In this document: positions 52,701-63,276 of the stretch, piece by piece
How the letters are laid out: each line of letters begins with the position of its first letter
How positions within the stretch are numbered: the first letter of the stretch is position 1
NCBI GenBank assembly: GCA_002633005.1
Contig: NMRA01000182.1
Location: 9,077-73,076 of the forward strand
Source of the DNA: Phoronis australis
Taxonomy: Eukaryota; Phoronida; Phoronidae
DNA: 64,000 nt
Direction: 5' to 3'
Translations under genes and position numbers: made by a program
Notes under the pieces: generated by a model
Told to the model about the DNA's origin: nothing
Databases searched by the model: none
Seen by the model: the letters and a program-made list of their open reading frames with translations, nothing else

Positions 52701-55700
52701 ATTGGCCATTGCCTAGCTACAAGCAGTTCATTGGGTCAGATATCTTCAAGAACATAAGAGATCTTTTAGCCCTTTGGCTTTATAATAGCTATCCAATTCA
52801 AGGAATGTTAATGCTTCTTTCAGTTGAGTCTCGGGAAATGCGAGAAGCATTGAAGAAAGCTCAGGAAGACCTGGCAGCATTAAAAGCAGAGCGAGAACTG
52901 ATGATCACGTCACATCAGAACAGGATAGAGCAGTTACGAGAGAGCTTTAAGAACAAAATGTATGAAGCTGAAAAGTGGCCAGAGAAGGTATTGCTTGTTA
53001 AGGCTCATATCGTGTAAAGTTGGAAAAGCCCACAATGCAATTATGTGTGACAATAAACAGCAATCCTCAGTTCAGCCTTGTTTGAGATTGGAAACAACAA
53101 ATTTGGCAGAGGGTTGCAGAGTTTTAGTGTTAATGTTTGTGTGATGTTGAGGACGTCTTGAAGAGTAAAATATTGTATTATTAAGCGTTAAGTTTTTGAT
53201 AACTGAGATAATCTAAGATCACCCTCATAATAAACGACACATTTCTTTCACTAGCAATCTGAACCTTTAAAAAGTCTTGCAGAGCTGTATGTATAATACA
53301 AAGATGAATTTTAAATTTAGATGAAATAATTATCCTGAATTCTGAACTAGGTTTTGGTTTTTCAGTATTTTGTTGTGGCTGTTGAGAAACTGCAGCTATT
53401 GATCATCTACCATTGTTTTTAATGACAACATAGTTAAAGGGGTGTGAATCCCTGTGTGCTACAGTTGTTTTGAGTTTGGCATCTCAGTGGACTATTGCTG
53501 TAATCATTTTTTTTATTTCATCTTGGGTCTTTTTTCAGCTTGAGGAAGCTTTGTCTAAAGAGAGGCAGAAGCATGTCACAGAAATGAAAGTTTTGGAAGA
53601 AAAACTAAAAGAGAACTTCGTTATGGTACCTGTTCAGTTATTCTTTCTTTTTCTTTGTCTTGAGTAAATGGAGTCAATGAAGATAAAACTGTAAAAGGTC
53701 AAGGTCAAGAATGAAAACAGATCAAAACTAACTATCTTTAGTGTCAACTTTCAGCAGTATTGCCTTCGTGATCTTTTCTTAAGTCACATAATTGCACCAC
53801 GATTTCTTTGAATGAAAGCCTCATACGACGCTGACTTCTACTGCATCATGGAAACAATATCATTCTGTATTTTTTTGTTTCAATGAATTACTAATGATTT
53901 TTAGTTTTTACGTCTGCTTCTTATGTGTTGTCGTGGACTTGATTTATTTTGGTTTTAAAGTTGAGTGGCTGCTAACTTTGCATCTATGAGTGCTAACTTT
54001 GCATCATGTGGCTTTGAAAAACGCAATCGAGCACCGTTGACGTTCCATCTGCTCATAGTCAATATGGTAAAAATGGTCAAACTCAAGCTTGTTCTATCTG
54101 TGGGGCTACATTTTTTCAAGAGTATATTGATTTTTGTTTTTGCACATCTGTCAGTCATTTTAGAGCCATCGTGACTCGTTTTTTTCTCCAAATGACTAGT
54201 CATACACGACTTTTTAGCTCAAAGGGTTTTTTTTGGAGCATCTAATATGTACACACTCTGATTAGTCAAATTCGACAGTCGATTACAATGTTATGCATGA
54301 AAAAATTGAATGTGTGCACTGGGCGTTTAATTGTGCACAATGAGACCATTTCTTTTGTTCATTACAGCATCAACTGATCATATGATATCAGGTCTTGCCT
54401 AAGCTTGATAATTTGATTAGAACACATAAGCTTATGGTCAGTAACTGGTGTTAGTGCTGATTCTGAAATGATTAGTGTTAATAATTTATTATTGTCTTTG
54501 TCAACTTAACAGGAACTACAAATTGAGAAGCAGAAACACCAAGAGCTATTGAACAAGTACAAGAATGAGGCCAGAGAAACAGAGGCCAAGGTGGGTAATA
54601 GTCATGTTTTGAAGGGCTCTCAGTAACAGAGACCAAGGTGGGTAATATTGATCTGTTAAAGGGGTCTCAGTAACAGATGCCAAGGTGGGTAATGTGATCT
54701 TTTGAAGGGCTCTCAGTATTAGAGGTTGGTGTGGGTAATAATAAACTTTTAAAGGGGTCTCGGTAACAGAGGCCAAGGTGGGTAACAGTCATCTTTTGAA
54801 GGGGTCTTAGTAACAGAGGCCAAGGTGAGTAATAGTGACATTTTGGAAAGGCTCTCAAAAACCGTGCATTCCCAAGGTGAAGTGTTGTAGAAAGCATGAC
54901 AAAATCTCATTGATAGAAGTGGTCAAGTTTCTGAATCATTAAAGTTTTGGTAGAAGTTGTGAACAAAAGTAGAGGAAAATATGTCAAAACTTTTACAGTG
55001 TTTTTAAAGCTAACATATTGAAGACATTGAGAGTGAGTGACTAATGGATATAATGGTTTGTTGTTCCAACACAAATTCAAGAAATCATTTTGGCTACAAA
55101 ATTCTGAGAGAACTTTGTCAAATATTTCTGCTTTGAATTTTTTGAAAACTTTCAAGAATGAACTAGGCGAAGTAATTATTTGGATAATTTTTAACTTTCA
55201 CTAACTGTACTGCGTATTGTGTTTTTTTCCACAAGGCAGCAATGTTTTCATTTGCTAGTTGTCTGCGTATTTTTTTACACTCGTCAGCCAAGAGAAGTCA
55301 AAGTTCTTCACTAAATTTTACAACTGTCTACTTAAAGGACTACTTGTATTTTTTGTTATCTTTATGATTTTTAAATCCTCTTTTCTGAGGCAATTTTAAA
55401 GCTTTCCTTAGTAATTCTTGATGTATTGACTATCCAGATGGTTCTTGCAATGTTTTAGCAATACAGGAAATTAAAAGATGATTTAAACTCCTAAACACTT
55501 TCATGTCCAGTGATACATGTATCATTGTAGGAAAACAGCATAGAATGGCTGATAGCAGTAGTTTTGAATATTTAATAGTACGCGTGGTACAAGTTTGTGT
55601 CTGCCATGGGTGTCAGAGTATATAAAATAGAACAATGTAATTGATGTTTGTGGGTGTTGTTCATACCTGTTCAAATTAACTGAGGACCCTCCTGGTGCTG

Positions 55701-58700
55701 TACATGAAAGTCATCCAATAAGCCTTTCCTTTCATTACATTTGGTAATTTGTGACCTCAGTGTGGTCAGAGTGATGCTTTTAGCATATTCTATGAATTAA
55801 ATTTACATGTATTACCATTCAAGGCTGGCTTTATTATAATGAGTAGTTGAAAATAGCACAACATTGATTCACTTGACATTTTAGCTCAGAGAACAGATTA
55901 CTGGCTCGAGCGGGCGACTGAAGGGTGAGATAGAGGATTTGAAACAGCAGTTGAGGGAGGCAAGGGTAAAGGCACAGGAGACGGAGGAGGTGTTGAGAGA
56001 AGAGATACAAAGCTTAAAGGCAATCATCAGAGACTTGGAGGACAGGCTAGGTATGACTAGCACATGATTGACTAGCACATGATTGGCAGGTTAGACAAGG
56101 TAGACATTTGATTGACAGGCTAAATAACACTGTCTAGTACTTTTTCCTTTCTATTGACTTGTCTGCGGAAAGTACATTTTGTAAACTGCTTTGTGCTATT
56201 TTCAATTTCATTTAATAAAAATAATAAAAACTCTTTTTATTGAAAATGATTTCAATTAGTTATTATAAGGAAAAACATATTAATTATTATGTAATAAAAT
56301 ATGATACTTTGACAGCTTATTAGACACTTGAATAATTGGACTTTTACACAATTGCAGGCCGATTGGATGTTGGCAATGAAGAAAAGGTGGTCAGTCTTAA
56401 AGGAGAATTGAAAGCCAAGTCACTTGAGTTAGCCGAGTCACACACAGAGAACAGAAAGCTGGAGGAACAGATTAATTCACTGAAAGAGGAGGTGGGAACT
56501 GCAGATGTTGTGTCCTTGATTTTTATTGTAAAAAAGCTTAGTGGTCACTGTGGCATTAGAGAAGGGTAGGCCTACAAAATGTACGCTTCTAGAAGACCCT
56601 CTCCCCGACCATTGCTGCTTTTTCTCTCCCAACTTTTGAAAATGTCAATAAATTATAATATGGATAACCCTTTATTGATCCAGGTCTGATATTTTTCGAA
56701 AAATGAAGTGGCATTGTGACATTGTTGCCATTTTTTGCTCTCGCATAGAAACTACTCAAAACTGGATAAGTATAGAGTACCTTGGTTTTTTTAAAAGATG
56801 AACGTTCGTCCTACATGTTGGAAATTTCTGACAATCTATTTTAAACAGTCCTCTCAAAGGTGAAAACCTTGGAACATGAGCATCGGCTTGGACAACTTTA
56901 GTACTGAAACCACTCATCTTATCTATCTTGCTTTTTTTACTTATTTTTTTCTTAAAACCATGTTCTTTCATTGTGGGGTAAAAGATCATACATTATACTC
57001 TAAATTATCAAGAATTTCCCACTGAAACATACTGTTCATTTGTGCAATTTCTTGAAAATAAGGAGCTAAAACAGAAGATAAGCTGTGCTTTCTTTGATTA
57101 CATAGTTAACATTATATTATATTGATCTCTGTCATGGCATTCAGGCGCCCACTCTATCTACAAAACGGTTTGGTTTATTGAAGGATCTTTGTAATGTAGA
57201 ATTATATTTTTGAGTGGGCATATACCTCTCACCCTATCTGACCGGTGCTGCCATCACTGGTGGCACTTTCATTTTTCTGTCCATTTTTGGCAGTTGTCTT
57301 GGTATTTATCAAATCCTTTCAAGGATGCTATAAAATTTGGAAGCTGTGCTTTAGAGTGACAAATTCTGGCAATTTCATTTTTGTGATAACCTTTATTGTA
57401 TGACACCATATGCAACATTTTGTGAATTTTTGACAGACATATCTTTGTTGATATAAAAATTGACTCTTAACATTTTCCCACTAAAGCCGACGGACGTTGC
57501 CCCCTCTATTTAAAATTTGATACATCAGCCTCTCTATGTATTAATTAATGCTTCTTAGATTTTCTCAAAACTTACATACATGTCAGCCTATATGAAATGT
57601 CCGTATTTTGTACAGATTTGATTCAATAAATGAACATAGTTTACGGGTGTGCTAATAAAATTATACATATTCTTTTAAAAATAATGAAACTCTGCAGCTG
57701 CACCTTGCAAAAAATCTGATTACAACTCATAGCAGTTATCTATTGACTAAAAGCCTCAAATCATGGATGTACATGTGGTGTATGATGAATGTAATCAGTT
57801 CACATGTTGTTTAATGCAGCCGTGCTACTCACTAGTTTGTATGTGCATGTCTTTTATTTCACTGAATTAATATAATGTCACGTTGCAATCCAGTTTAGAG
57901 AACTTATGGATTTTTCCTTTAAATACGGATGTTTACAGAAGACAATGCAGATGGGGCCTGAGGGGGTCGACATGATGAACTTAGTGTTTGCTCATAACGT
58001 ATTTAAGTACTGCATGACATCTGTCAATCACCGAATGACTTGTAACAGTAAGCCTGACCCCTTTTTGTCCCAAGCTCTATTACAGACTATTGTAGACAAA
58101 CCTTTTATCCACACACTTTTAGTTTGTGGAACCAGCTCCTCCAATAGCTTATTGTATGGGCCGCATTTGGAGAACCAATTTTCTCCACTATATCAGGCAT
58201 CAAACTGGTTCTCAAAATCCTTGACCCCTGTTGGGGACCAGTTACCATTAGTCTCTTTGGCAGTAGTCTGATATAACGTGCCCATATTTTTATAACCAGT
58301 TTGATGCCCGTTATTCGGTGGAGAAACTGGTTTTCAAAATTTGGGCACATTATATCAGACCATTACCGTCTCCCCCTTCCCTTTAATCAACGAGGACCAT
58401 AGTTTGTGACATTTTCAAGTCATGTGACACCTAGACACAGTCATCCATTTATCCATTGTGACCTGTAGGTATATCTCCCTACATCGATGTTTAGTATCGT
58501 GCTGTTGATAGGGTATTTCAATGATTTTTACTAATAGATGTCACTTTTTCCAAAACTTCAAAACCAGAAAATGCATGCTGGTCCGAATCCTTGTAATACA
58601 AGTTCCCTGTTTATTTCAGATTGTTTTCCTTCAAGAGACTGTGAGACGGGAATGTGAGGAGAGATATGAACTGACAGAGGCATTGAGCGAAGCCAAGGAA

Positions 58701-59024
58701 CAGTTGCTGGCTCTAAGGAGGCCAAGTGGGGGGTACTCTCCCGGACCCCAGAAAGGGGGTCAGTTATCAGATTCACTGAGCTCACGAAGTGGCAAGTCTT
58801 CCAGGTCAGAGGAGATGTTGATTTTCAAGAAGAAAGCAGCTAACCTGAGCAGTGGTGCCCCCATACCACACCCACCGTCGTCACCGTTGTCTTCAAAAGA
58901 GGTGGCGCAGAGTATTAATATGATGTATGAGGGAGATACACGTGATGTCAGTCCTGGGAGGTTAAAAGGAGGCTCACTCGCAGATGGGAGGAAACGTATT
59001 GCTAATGCTTTAGGGAAAAGGTAG
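43787..59024 (+). CDS. LEKR1: LEKR1-like coiled-coil protein, 12 coding exons, 693 aa
   Basis: Coding exons: 43787-44058, 44498-44617, 45403-45578, 47038-47223, 47639-47720, 49101-49312, 50292-50455, 51007-51093, 54513-54590, 55885-56050, 56358-56491, 58620-59024. All junctions are GT-AG, phases agree, and the total is 2,082 nt. The N-terminus (HPLPEEIQKM, then VCKFCGVSYL with a CxxC pair at residues 27-30) resembles the vertebrate leucine-, glutamate- and lysine-rich protein 1 as I remember it, and the length is close. Residues about 40-605 are almost continuous Leu/Glu/Lys/Gln-rich coiled coil. The tail is Ser/Gly/Pro-rich (SGGYSPGP, SSRSGKSSRSEE) and ends in a basic RKRIANALGKR. Molecular function is poorly known; a structural or ciliary/centrosomal role is a guess from the coiled coil. 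The family name rests on the N-terminus and overall design. Exons 7-8 and 10-12 occur twice in the assembly. Confidence 0.8.
48200..48268 (-). repeat. tRNA-derived SINE head in LEKR1 intron 5
   Basis: On the minus strand GAGTGGTTCAGCGCTTGTCT, then GCGACATCAGAATAGGAGG and a degraded B box (GGAGGTTTAATATT). This resembles a tRNA with its anticodon arm. Too diverged to be functional. Confidence 0.5.
49313..49455 (+). repeat. 26-bp minisatellite at the LEKR1 exon 6 donor
   Basis: Units start at about 49313, 49339, 49365, 49391 and 49427, with a partial sixth; one unit carries a 10-bp GTGTGAGTGT insertion. The unit is GTATGAGTGTTGGTCACTGC plus TCAATG. The first GTATGAGT is the donor of LEKR1 exon 6, and TCTAATG at the exon end resembles the unit end TCAATG. 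The array therefore repeats the exon-intron junction. Confidence 0.93.
50097..51936. repeat. Duplicated block 2, copy A (matches 52625-54466)
   Basis: About 1.84 kb with LEKR1 exons 7 and 8 and surrounding intron. It matches copy B at roughly 98% by eye, including short T-run indels. It ends exactly at an n (51937), where copy B continues into the exon 9 intron. Confidence 0.85.
51938..52624. repeat. Haplotype-specific segment with repeat-like motifs
   Basis: This stretch is absent upstream of copy A of block 2. It contains GGGCGCTTAT-type motifs at about 52409 and 52446, followed by GGGCATGGGCGGTTATTACG, which looks like a dispersed repeat. I see no reading frame or terminal repeats that would name a family. 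Confidence 0.4.
52824..52987 (+). CDS. LEKR1: Second copy of LEKR1 exon 7
   Basis: This 164-nt exon repeats 50292-50455. One difference changes the protein: Thr to Met in VESRE(T/M)REALK. Splicing exon 8 (ending in phase 0) to this exon (which needs one preceding base) would shift the frame and reach a stop within a few codons. So both copies cannot be used in series. It probably represents the other haplotype. Confidence 0.8.
53539..53625 (+). CDS. LEKR1: Second copy of LEKR1 exon 8
   Basis: This 87-nt, phase-0 exon repeats 51007-51093, with Asn to Lys in EM(N/K)VLEEKL. Unlike copy A, this one continues without ambiguity into the intron that leads to exon 9 at 54513. It may therefore be the copy physically linked to the 3' part of the gene. 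Confidence 0.8.
54579..54870 (+). repeat. 47-bp minisatellite repeating the end and donor of LEKR1 exon 9
   Basis: Units have donor-like starts at 54591, 54638, 54685, 54731, 54778 and 54825, spaced 46-47 bp. Most units contain ACAGAGGCCAAG followed by GTGGGT, copying the last 12 bases of exon 9 with its donor. The sixth unit has GTGAGT, a better match to the donor consensus than the first. The unit carrying 54731 is the most diverged. Confidence 0.93.
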
Positions 59025-59396
59025 CCCCTAAAGTAGGACTGTAGGCGCTACCTTGTGTCAGGATCTGCTGCATTACAGATTCACATGATTTATAAAATTG
59101 AAATGAATGTGTTGATTATAAAATACTGTACCTTTGTGAGTCACTGTTCTCCCTTGTACTATTATAGCCAAAATAATGTCAGTAAGCCTTGCAAAATAGT
59201 TGTATTCCCATGTACTTCAGAATACCAGAAGTTTTTGTGAATCTTTGTAAAGGAATTATTTCCGTTAATCTGTTGTGTTCCCATGTGATTGAAAATCCCA
59301 GCAAATTCTGCAGCCTCTGTTGACAGGCCTTGAAAATGCCCTTGTCTAACATTAGTGATACTGCTAAGATTTGCTTGTTTATTGAATATATATATA
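55674..59396. repeat. Duplicated block 3, copy A (matches 60016-63648)
   Basis: About 3.7 kb with LEKR1 exons 10-12, the introns and the 3' UTR start. It matches copy B with small indels. The match ends in a TA-rich run at 59396, immediately where a mobile element is inserted in this copy. Confidence 0.85.
58266..58360. mobile_element. 95-bp palindromic MITE in LEKR1 intron 11
   Basis: Terminal inverted repeats GTCTGATATAACGTGCCCAT and its near-perfect complement ending ATTATATCAGAC flank a short interior. The interior (ACCAGTTTGATGCC...GAAACTGGTTTTC) is related to the sequence just before it (58165-58220). A second copy lies at 62520-62614 in the duplicated block. Confidence 0.65.
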
Positions 59397-59398
59397 TA

Positions 59399-59732
59399 CA
59401 GAGGCGGATCTACGGGGGGGTTCAAGGGGTTTAAACCCCCCCTCGGGCCAGGACCCAAAAATTAAAAAAACAAAAAACAAAACAAAAACGTCTCCAGCAA
59501 AACAAAAACGCCGGCACCGCCAGCGTGTGTAAACCCCAAGTAAACCAACCTGGAAAAAATGAGGGGGGGGGTTCACTCTGAAAATATATTTTTTGCATTG
59601 TGAATTGCTGTTATGAAAATCAACGCGTTTCGAGTCTTCGTGGCTCATCGACAAAACCCCGGAGATCAATTGTGCGCGCGCTTCCGACGACACTTCTGAA
59701 GTAGCCAAGCATTTTAGATGGATCCACCGCTG
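59399..59732. mobile_element. Non-autonomous DNA element with CAG(A/C)GG(C/T)GGATC termini, 334 bp
   Basis: The left end reads CAGAGGCGGATCTACGGGGG; the right end reads GGATCCACCGCTG, whose reverse complement CAGCGGTGGATCC matches the left terminus. The interior has the G-run/C-run pair typical of such elements and no transposase. The allelic copy of the surrounding block lacks it (63640-63650), which supports an insertion. No clear target-site duplication is visible; hAT-like is a guess. Confidence 0.65.
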
Positions 59733-59978
59733 AAAGAGCAGCTCTATAGCTGATTTCTTTAGATAACTAGCTTCTTTACTCTAAGATATGTTTTGATTTG
59801 ATTAGGGAAATACTGTGGTGCCCCAACCCTGATATTCAGGCGAATTGACGTGCAACGTTTTTACCTCATCTGTCATGCCGTGTCATCGTATTACACCCCA
59901 CACGTTTGAAACTCGAATTTGAGTGGTGTACAGTAAAGTTGTCTTGCGCAATATCATACGGTGTACATGTACATGTAA

Positions 59979-60015
59979 NNNNNNNNNNNNNNNNNNNNNN
60001 NNNNNNNNNNNNNNN
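59979..60015. other. Assembly gap, 37 N
   Basis: A run of N separates the end of one contig (59978) from copy B of block 3. The gap size is probably an estimate. Nothing biological should be inferred across it. Confidence 0.99.
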
Positions 60016-60226
60016 AATTAACTGAGGACCCTCCTGGTGCTGTACATGAAAGTCATCCAATAAGCCTTTCCTTTCATTACATTTGGTAATTTGTGACCTC
60101 AGTGTGGTCAGAGTGATGCTTTAAGCATATTCTATGAATTAAATTTACATGTATTACCATTCAAGGCTGGCTTTATTATAATGAGTAGTTGAAAATAGCA
60201 CAACATTGATTCACTTGACATTTTAG

Positions 60227-60392
60227 CTCAGAGAACAGATTACTGGCTCGAGCGGGCGACTGAAGGGTGAGATAGAGGATTTGAAACAGCAGTTGAGGGA
60301 GGCAAGGGTAAAGGCACAGGAGACGGAGGAGGTGCTGAGAGAAGAGATACAAAGCTTAAAGGCAATCATCAGAGACTTGGAAGACAGGCTAG
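60227..60392 (+). CDS. LEKR1: Second copy of LEKR1 exon 10
   Basis: 166 nt repeating 55885-56050 and encoding the same residues (REQITGSSGRLKGEIEDL region). It lies after the N gap and downstream of the LEKR1 stop codon at 59024, so it cannot extend that reading frame. It is best read as a haplotype copy. Confidence 0.8.
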
Positions 60393-60683
60393 GTATGACT
60401 AGCACATGATTGGCAGGTTAGACAAGGTAGACATTTGATTGACAGGCTAAATAACACTGTCTAGTACTTTTTCCTTTCTATTGACTTGTCTGCGGAAAGT
60501 ACATTGTGTAAACTGCTTTGTGCTATTTTCAATTTCATTTAATAAAAATAATAAAAACTCTTTTTATTGAAATGATTTCAATTAGTTACTATAAGGAAAA
60601 ACACATTAATTAATGTGTAATAAAATATCATACTTTGACAGCTTATTAGACACTTGAATAATTGGACTTTTACGCAATTGCAG

Positions 60684-60817
60684 GCCGATTGGATGTTGGC
60701 AATGAAGAAAAGGTGGTCAGTCTTAAAGGAGAATTGAAAGCCAAGTCACTTGAGTTAGCCGAGTTACACACAGAGAACAGAAAGCTGGAGGAACAGATTA
60801 ATTCGCTGAAAGAGGAG
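60684..60817 (+). CDS. LEKR1: Second copy of LEKR1 exon 11
   Basis: 134 nt repeating 56358-56491, with Ser to Leu in LAE(S/L)HTENRKLEE. The splice sites (GCAG acceptor, GTGGGA donor) are preserved. It belongs to the block 60016-63648. Confidence 0.8.
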
Positions 60818-62519
60818 GTGGGAACTGCAGATGTTGTGTCCTTGTGTCTTGATTTTTATTGTAAAAAAGCTTAGCGGTCACTGTGGCATTAGAGAAGGGT
60901 AGGCCTACAAAATGTACGCTTCTAGAAGACCCTCTCCCCGACCATTGCTGCTTTTTCTCTTCCAACTTTTGAAAATGTCAATAAATTATAATATGGATAA
61001 CCCTTTATTGATCCAGGTCTGATATTTTTCGAAAAATGAAGTGGCATTGCGACATTGTTGCCATTTTTTGCGCTCGCATAGAAACTGCTCAAATCTATTT
61101 TAAACAGTTCTCTCAAAAGTGAAAACTTGGAACATGAGCATCGGCCTGGACAACTTTAGTACTGAAACCACTCATCCTATCTATCTTGCTTTTTTACTTA
61201 TTTTTTTCTTAAAACCATGTTCTTTCATTGTGGGGTAAAAGATCATACATTATACTCTAAATTATCAAGAATTTCCCACTGAAACATACTGTTCATTTGT
61301 GCAATTTCTTGAAAATTAGGAGCTAAAACAGAAGATAAGCTGTGCTTTCTTTGATTACATAGTTAACATATCGTATTGATCTCTGTCTTGGCATTCAGGC
61401 ACCCACTCTATCTACAAAACGGTTTGTTGAAGGATCTTTGTAATGTAGAATTATATTTTTTGAGTGGGCATATACCTCTCACCCTATCTGACCGGTGCTG
61501 CCATCACTGGTGGCACTTTTATTTTTCTGTCCATTTTTGGCAGTTGTCTTGGTATTTATCAAATCCTTTTAAGGATGCTATAAAATTTGGAAGCTGTGCT
61601 TTAGAGTGACAAATTCTGGCAATTTCATTTTTGTGATGACCTTTATTGTATGACACCATATGCAACATTTTGTGAATTTTTGACAGACATATCTTTGTTG
61701 ATATAAAAATTGACTCTTAACATTTTACCACTAAAGTCGACGGACGTTGTCCCCTCTATTTACAATTTGATACATCAGCCTCTCTATGTATTAATTAATG
61801 CTTCTTAGATTTTCTCAAAACTTACATACATGTCAGCCTATATGAAATGTCCGTATTTTGTATGGATTTGATTCAATAAATAAACATAGTTTACGGGTGT
61901 GCTATAAATAAAGTTATACGTATTCTTTTAAAAATAATGAAACTTTGATATACAGCCACACCTTGCAAAAAATCTGGTTACAACTCATAGCATTCATCCA
62001 TTGACAAAAAGCCTCAAATCATGGATGTACATGTGGTGTATTATGAATTTCATCAGTTCACATGTTGTTTAATGCAGCCGTGCTACTCACTAGTTTGTAT
62101 GTGCATGTCTTTTATTTCACTGAATTAATAAAATGTCACGTTCCAATCCAGTTTAGAGAACTTGTGGATTTTTTCTTTAAATACGGTTGTTTACAGAAGA
62201 CGATGCAGATGAGGCCTGAGGGGGTCGACATGACGAACTGTTTGCTCATAACGTATTTAAGTACTGCATGATATCTGTCAATCACCGAATGACTTGTAAC
62301 AGTAAGCCTGACCCCTTTTTTGTCCCATGCTCATTACAGACTATTGTAGACAAACCTTTTATCCACACACTTTTACTTTGTGGAACCAGCTCCTCCAATA
62401 GCTCCTTGTATGGGCCGCATTCGGAGAACCAATTTTCTCCACTATATCAGGCATCAAACTGGTTCTCAAAATCCTTGACCCCTGTTGGGGACCAGTTACC
62501 ATTAGTCTTTTTGGCAGTA

Positions 62520-62614
62520 GTCTGATATAACGTGCCCATATTTTTATAACCAGTTTGATGCCCGTTATTCAGTGGAGAAACTGGTTTTCAAAATTTGGGC
62601 ACATTATATCAGAC
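62520..62614. mobile_element. Block-3 copy of the 95-bp palindromic MITE
   Basis: Same element as 58266-58360, with one or two base differences. Its presence in both copies shows that insertion predates the split of the two haplotypes. Confidence 0.65.
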
Positions 62615-62871
62615 CATTACTGTCTCCGCCTTCCCTTTAATCATCGAGGACCATAGTCTGTGACATTTTCAAGTCATGTGACACCTAGACACAGTCATCC
62701 ATTTATCCATTGTGACCTGTATGTATATCTTCCTGCATCGATGTTTAGTACCATGCTGTTGATAGGGTATTTCAATGACTTTTACTAATAGATGTCACTT
62801 TTCAAAACTTTAAAACCAGAAAATGCATGCTGGTACGAATCCTTGTAATACAAGTTCCCTGTTTATTTCAG

Positions 62872-63276
62872 ATTGTTTTCCTTCAAGAGACTGTGAGACG
62901 GGAATGTGAGGAGAGATATGAACTGACAGAAGCATTAAGCGAAGCCAAGGAACAGCTGTTGGCTCTAAGGAGGCCAAGTGGGGGGTACTCTCCCGGACCC
63001 CAGAAGGGGGGTCAGTTATCAGATTCACTGAGCTCACGAAGTGGCAAGTCTTCCAGGTCAGAGGAGATGATGATTTTCAAGAAGAAAGCAGCTAACCTGA
63101 GCAGTGGTGCCCCCATACCACATCCACCATCGTCACCGTTGTCTTCAAAAGAGGTGGCGCAGAGTATTAATATGATGTATGAGGGAGATACACGGGATGT
63201 CAGTCCCGGGAGGTTAAAAGGAGGCTCACTCGCAGATGGGAGGAAACGTATTGCTAATGCTTTAGGGAAAAGGTAG
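62872..63276 (+). CDS. LEKR1: Second copy of LEKR1 terminal exon 12
   Basis: 405 nt repeating 58620-59024, with an intact frame and the same AALGKR-type basic end and stop. The clear amino-acid difference is Leu to Met in SEEM(L/M)IFKKK. Being open throughout, it fits a functional allele rather than a decaying pseudogene. Confidence 0.8.
   Translation: MVFLQETVRRECEERYELTEALSEAKEQLLALRRPSGGYSPGPQKGGQLSDSLSSRSGKSSRSEEMMIFKKKAANLSSGAPIPHPPSSPLSSKEVAQSINMMYEGDTRDVSPGRLKGGSLADGRKRIANALGKR

Larger units (their letters stand above)
52625..54466. repeat. Duplicated block 2, copy B (matches 50097-51936)
   Basis: About 1.84 kb, same content and orientation as copy A. The preceding 51938-52624 has no match to the sequence before copy A. 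The two haplotypes therefore also differ upstream, probably by an insertion. Confidence 0.85.

Noticed and set aside
52637-53017. Frame of 126 codons starting upstream of LEKR1 exon 7 copy
   Set aside because: Only the last part (from 52824) is coding; the upstream part is intron read-through, as the acceptor and matching phase show.
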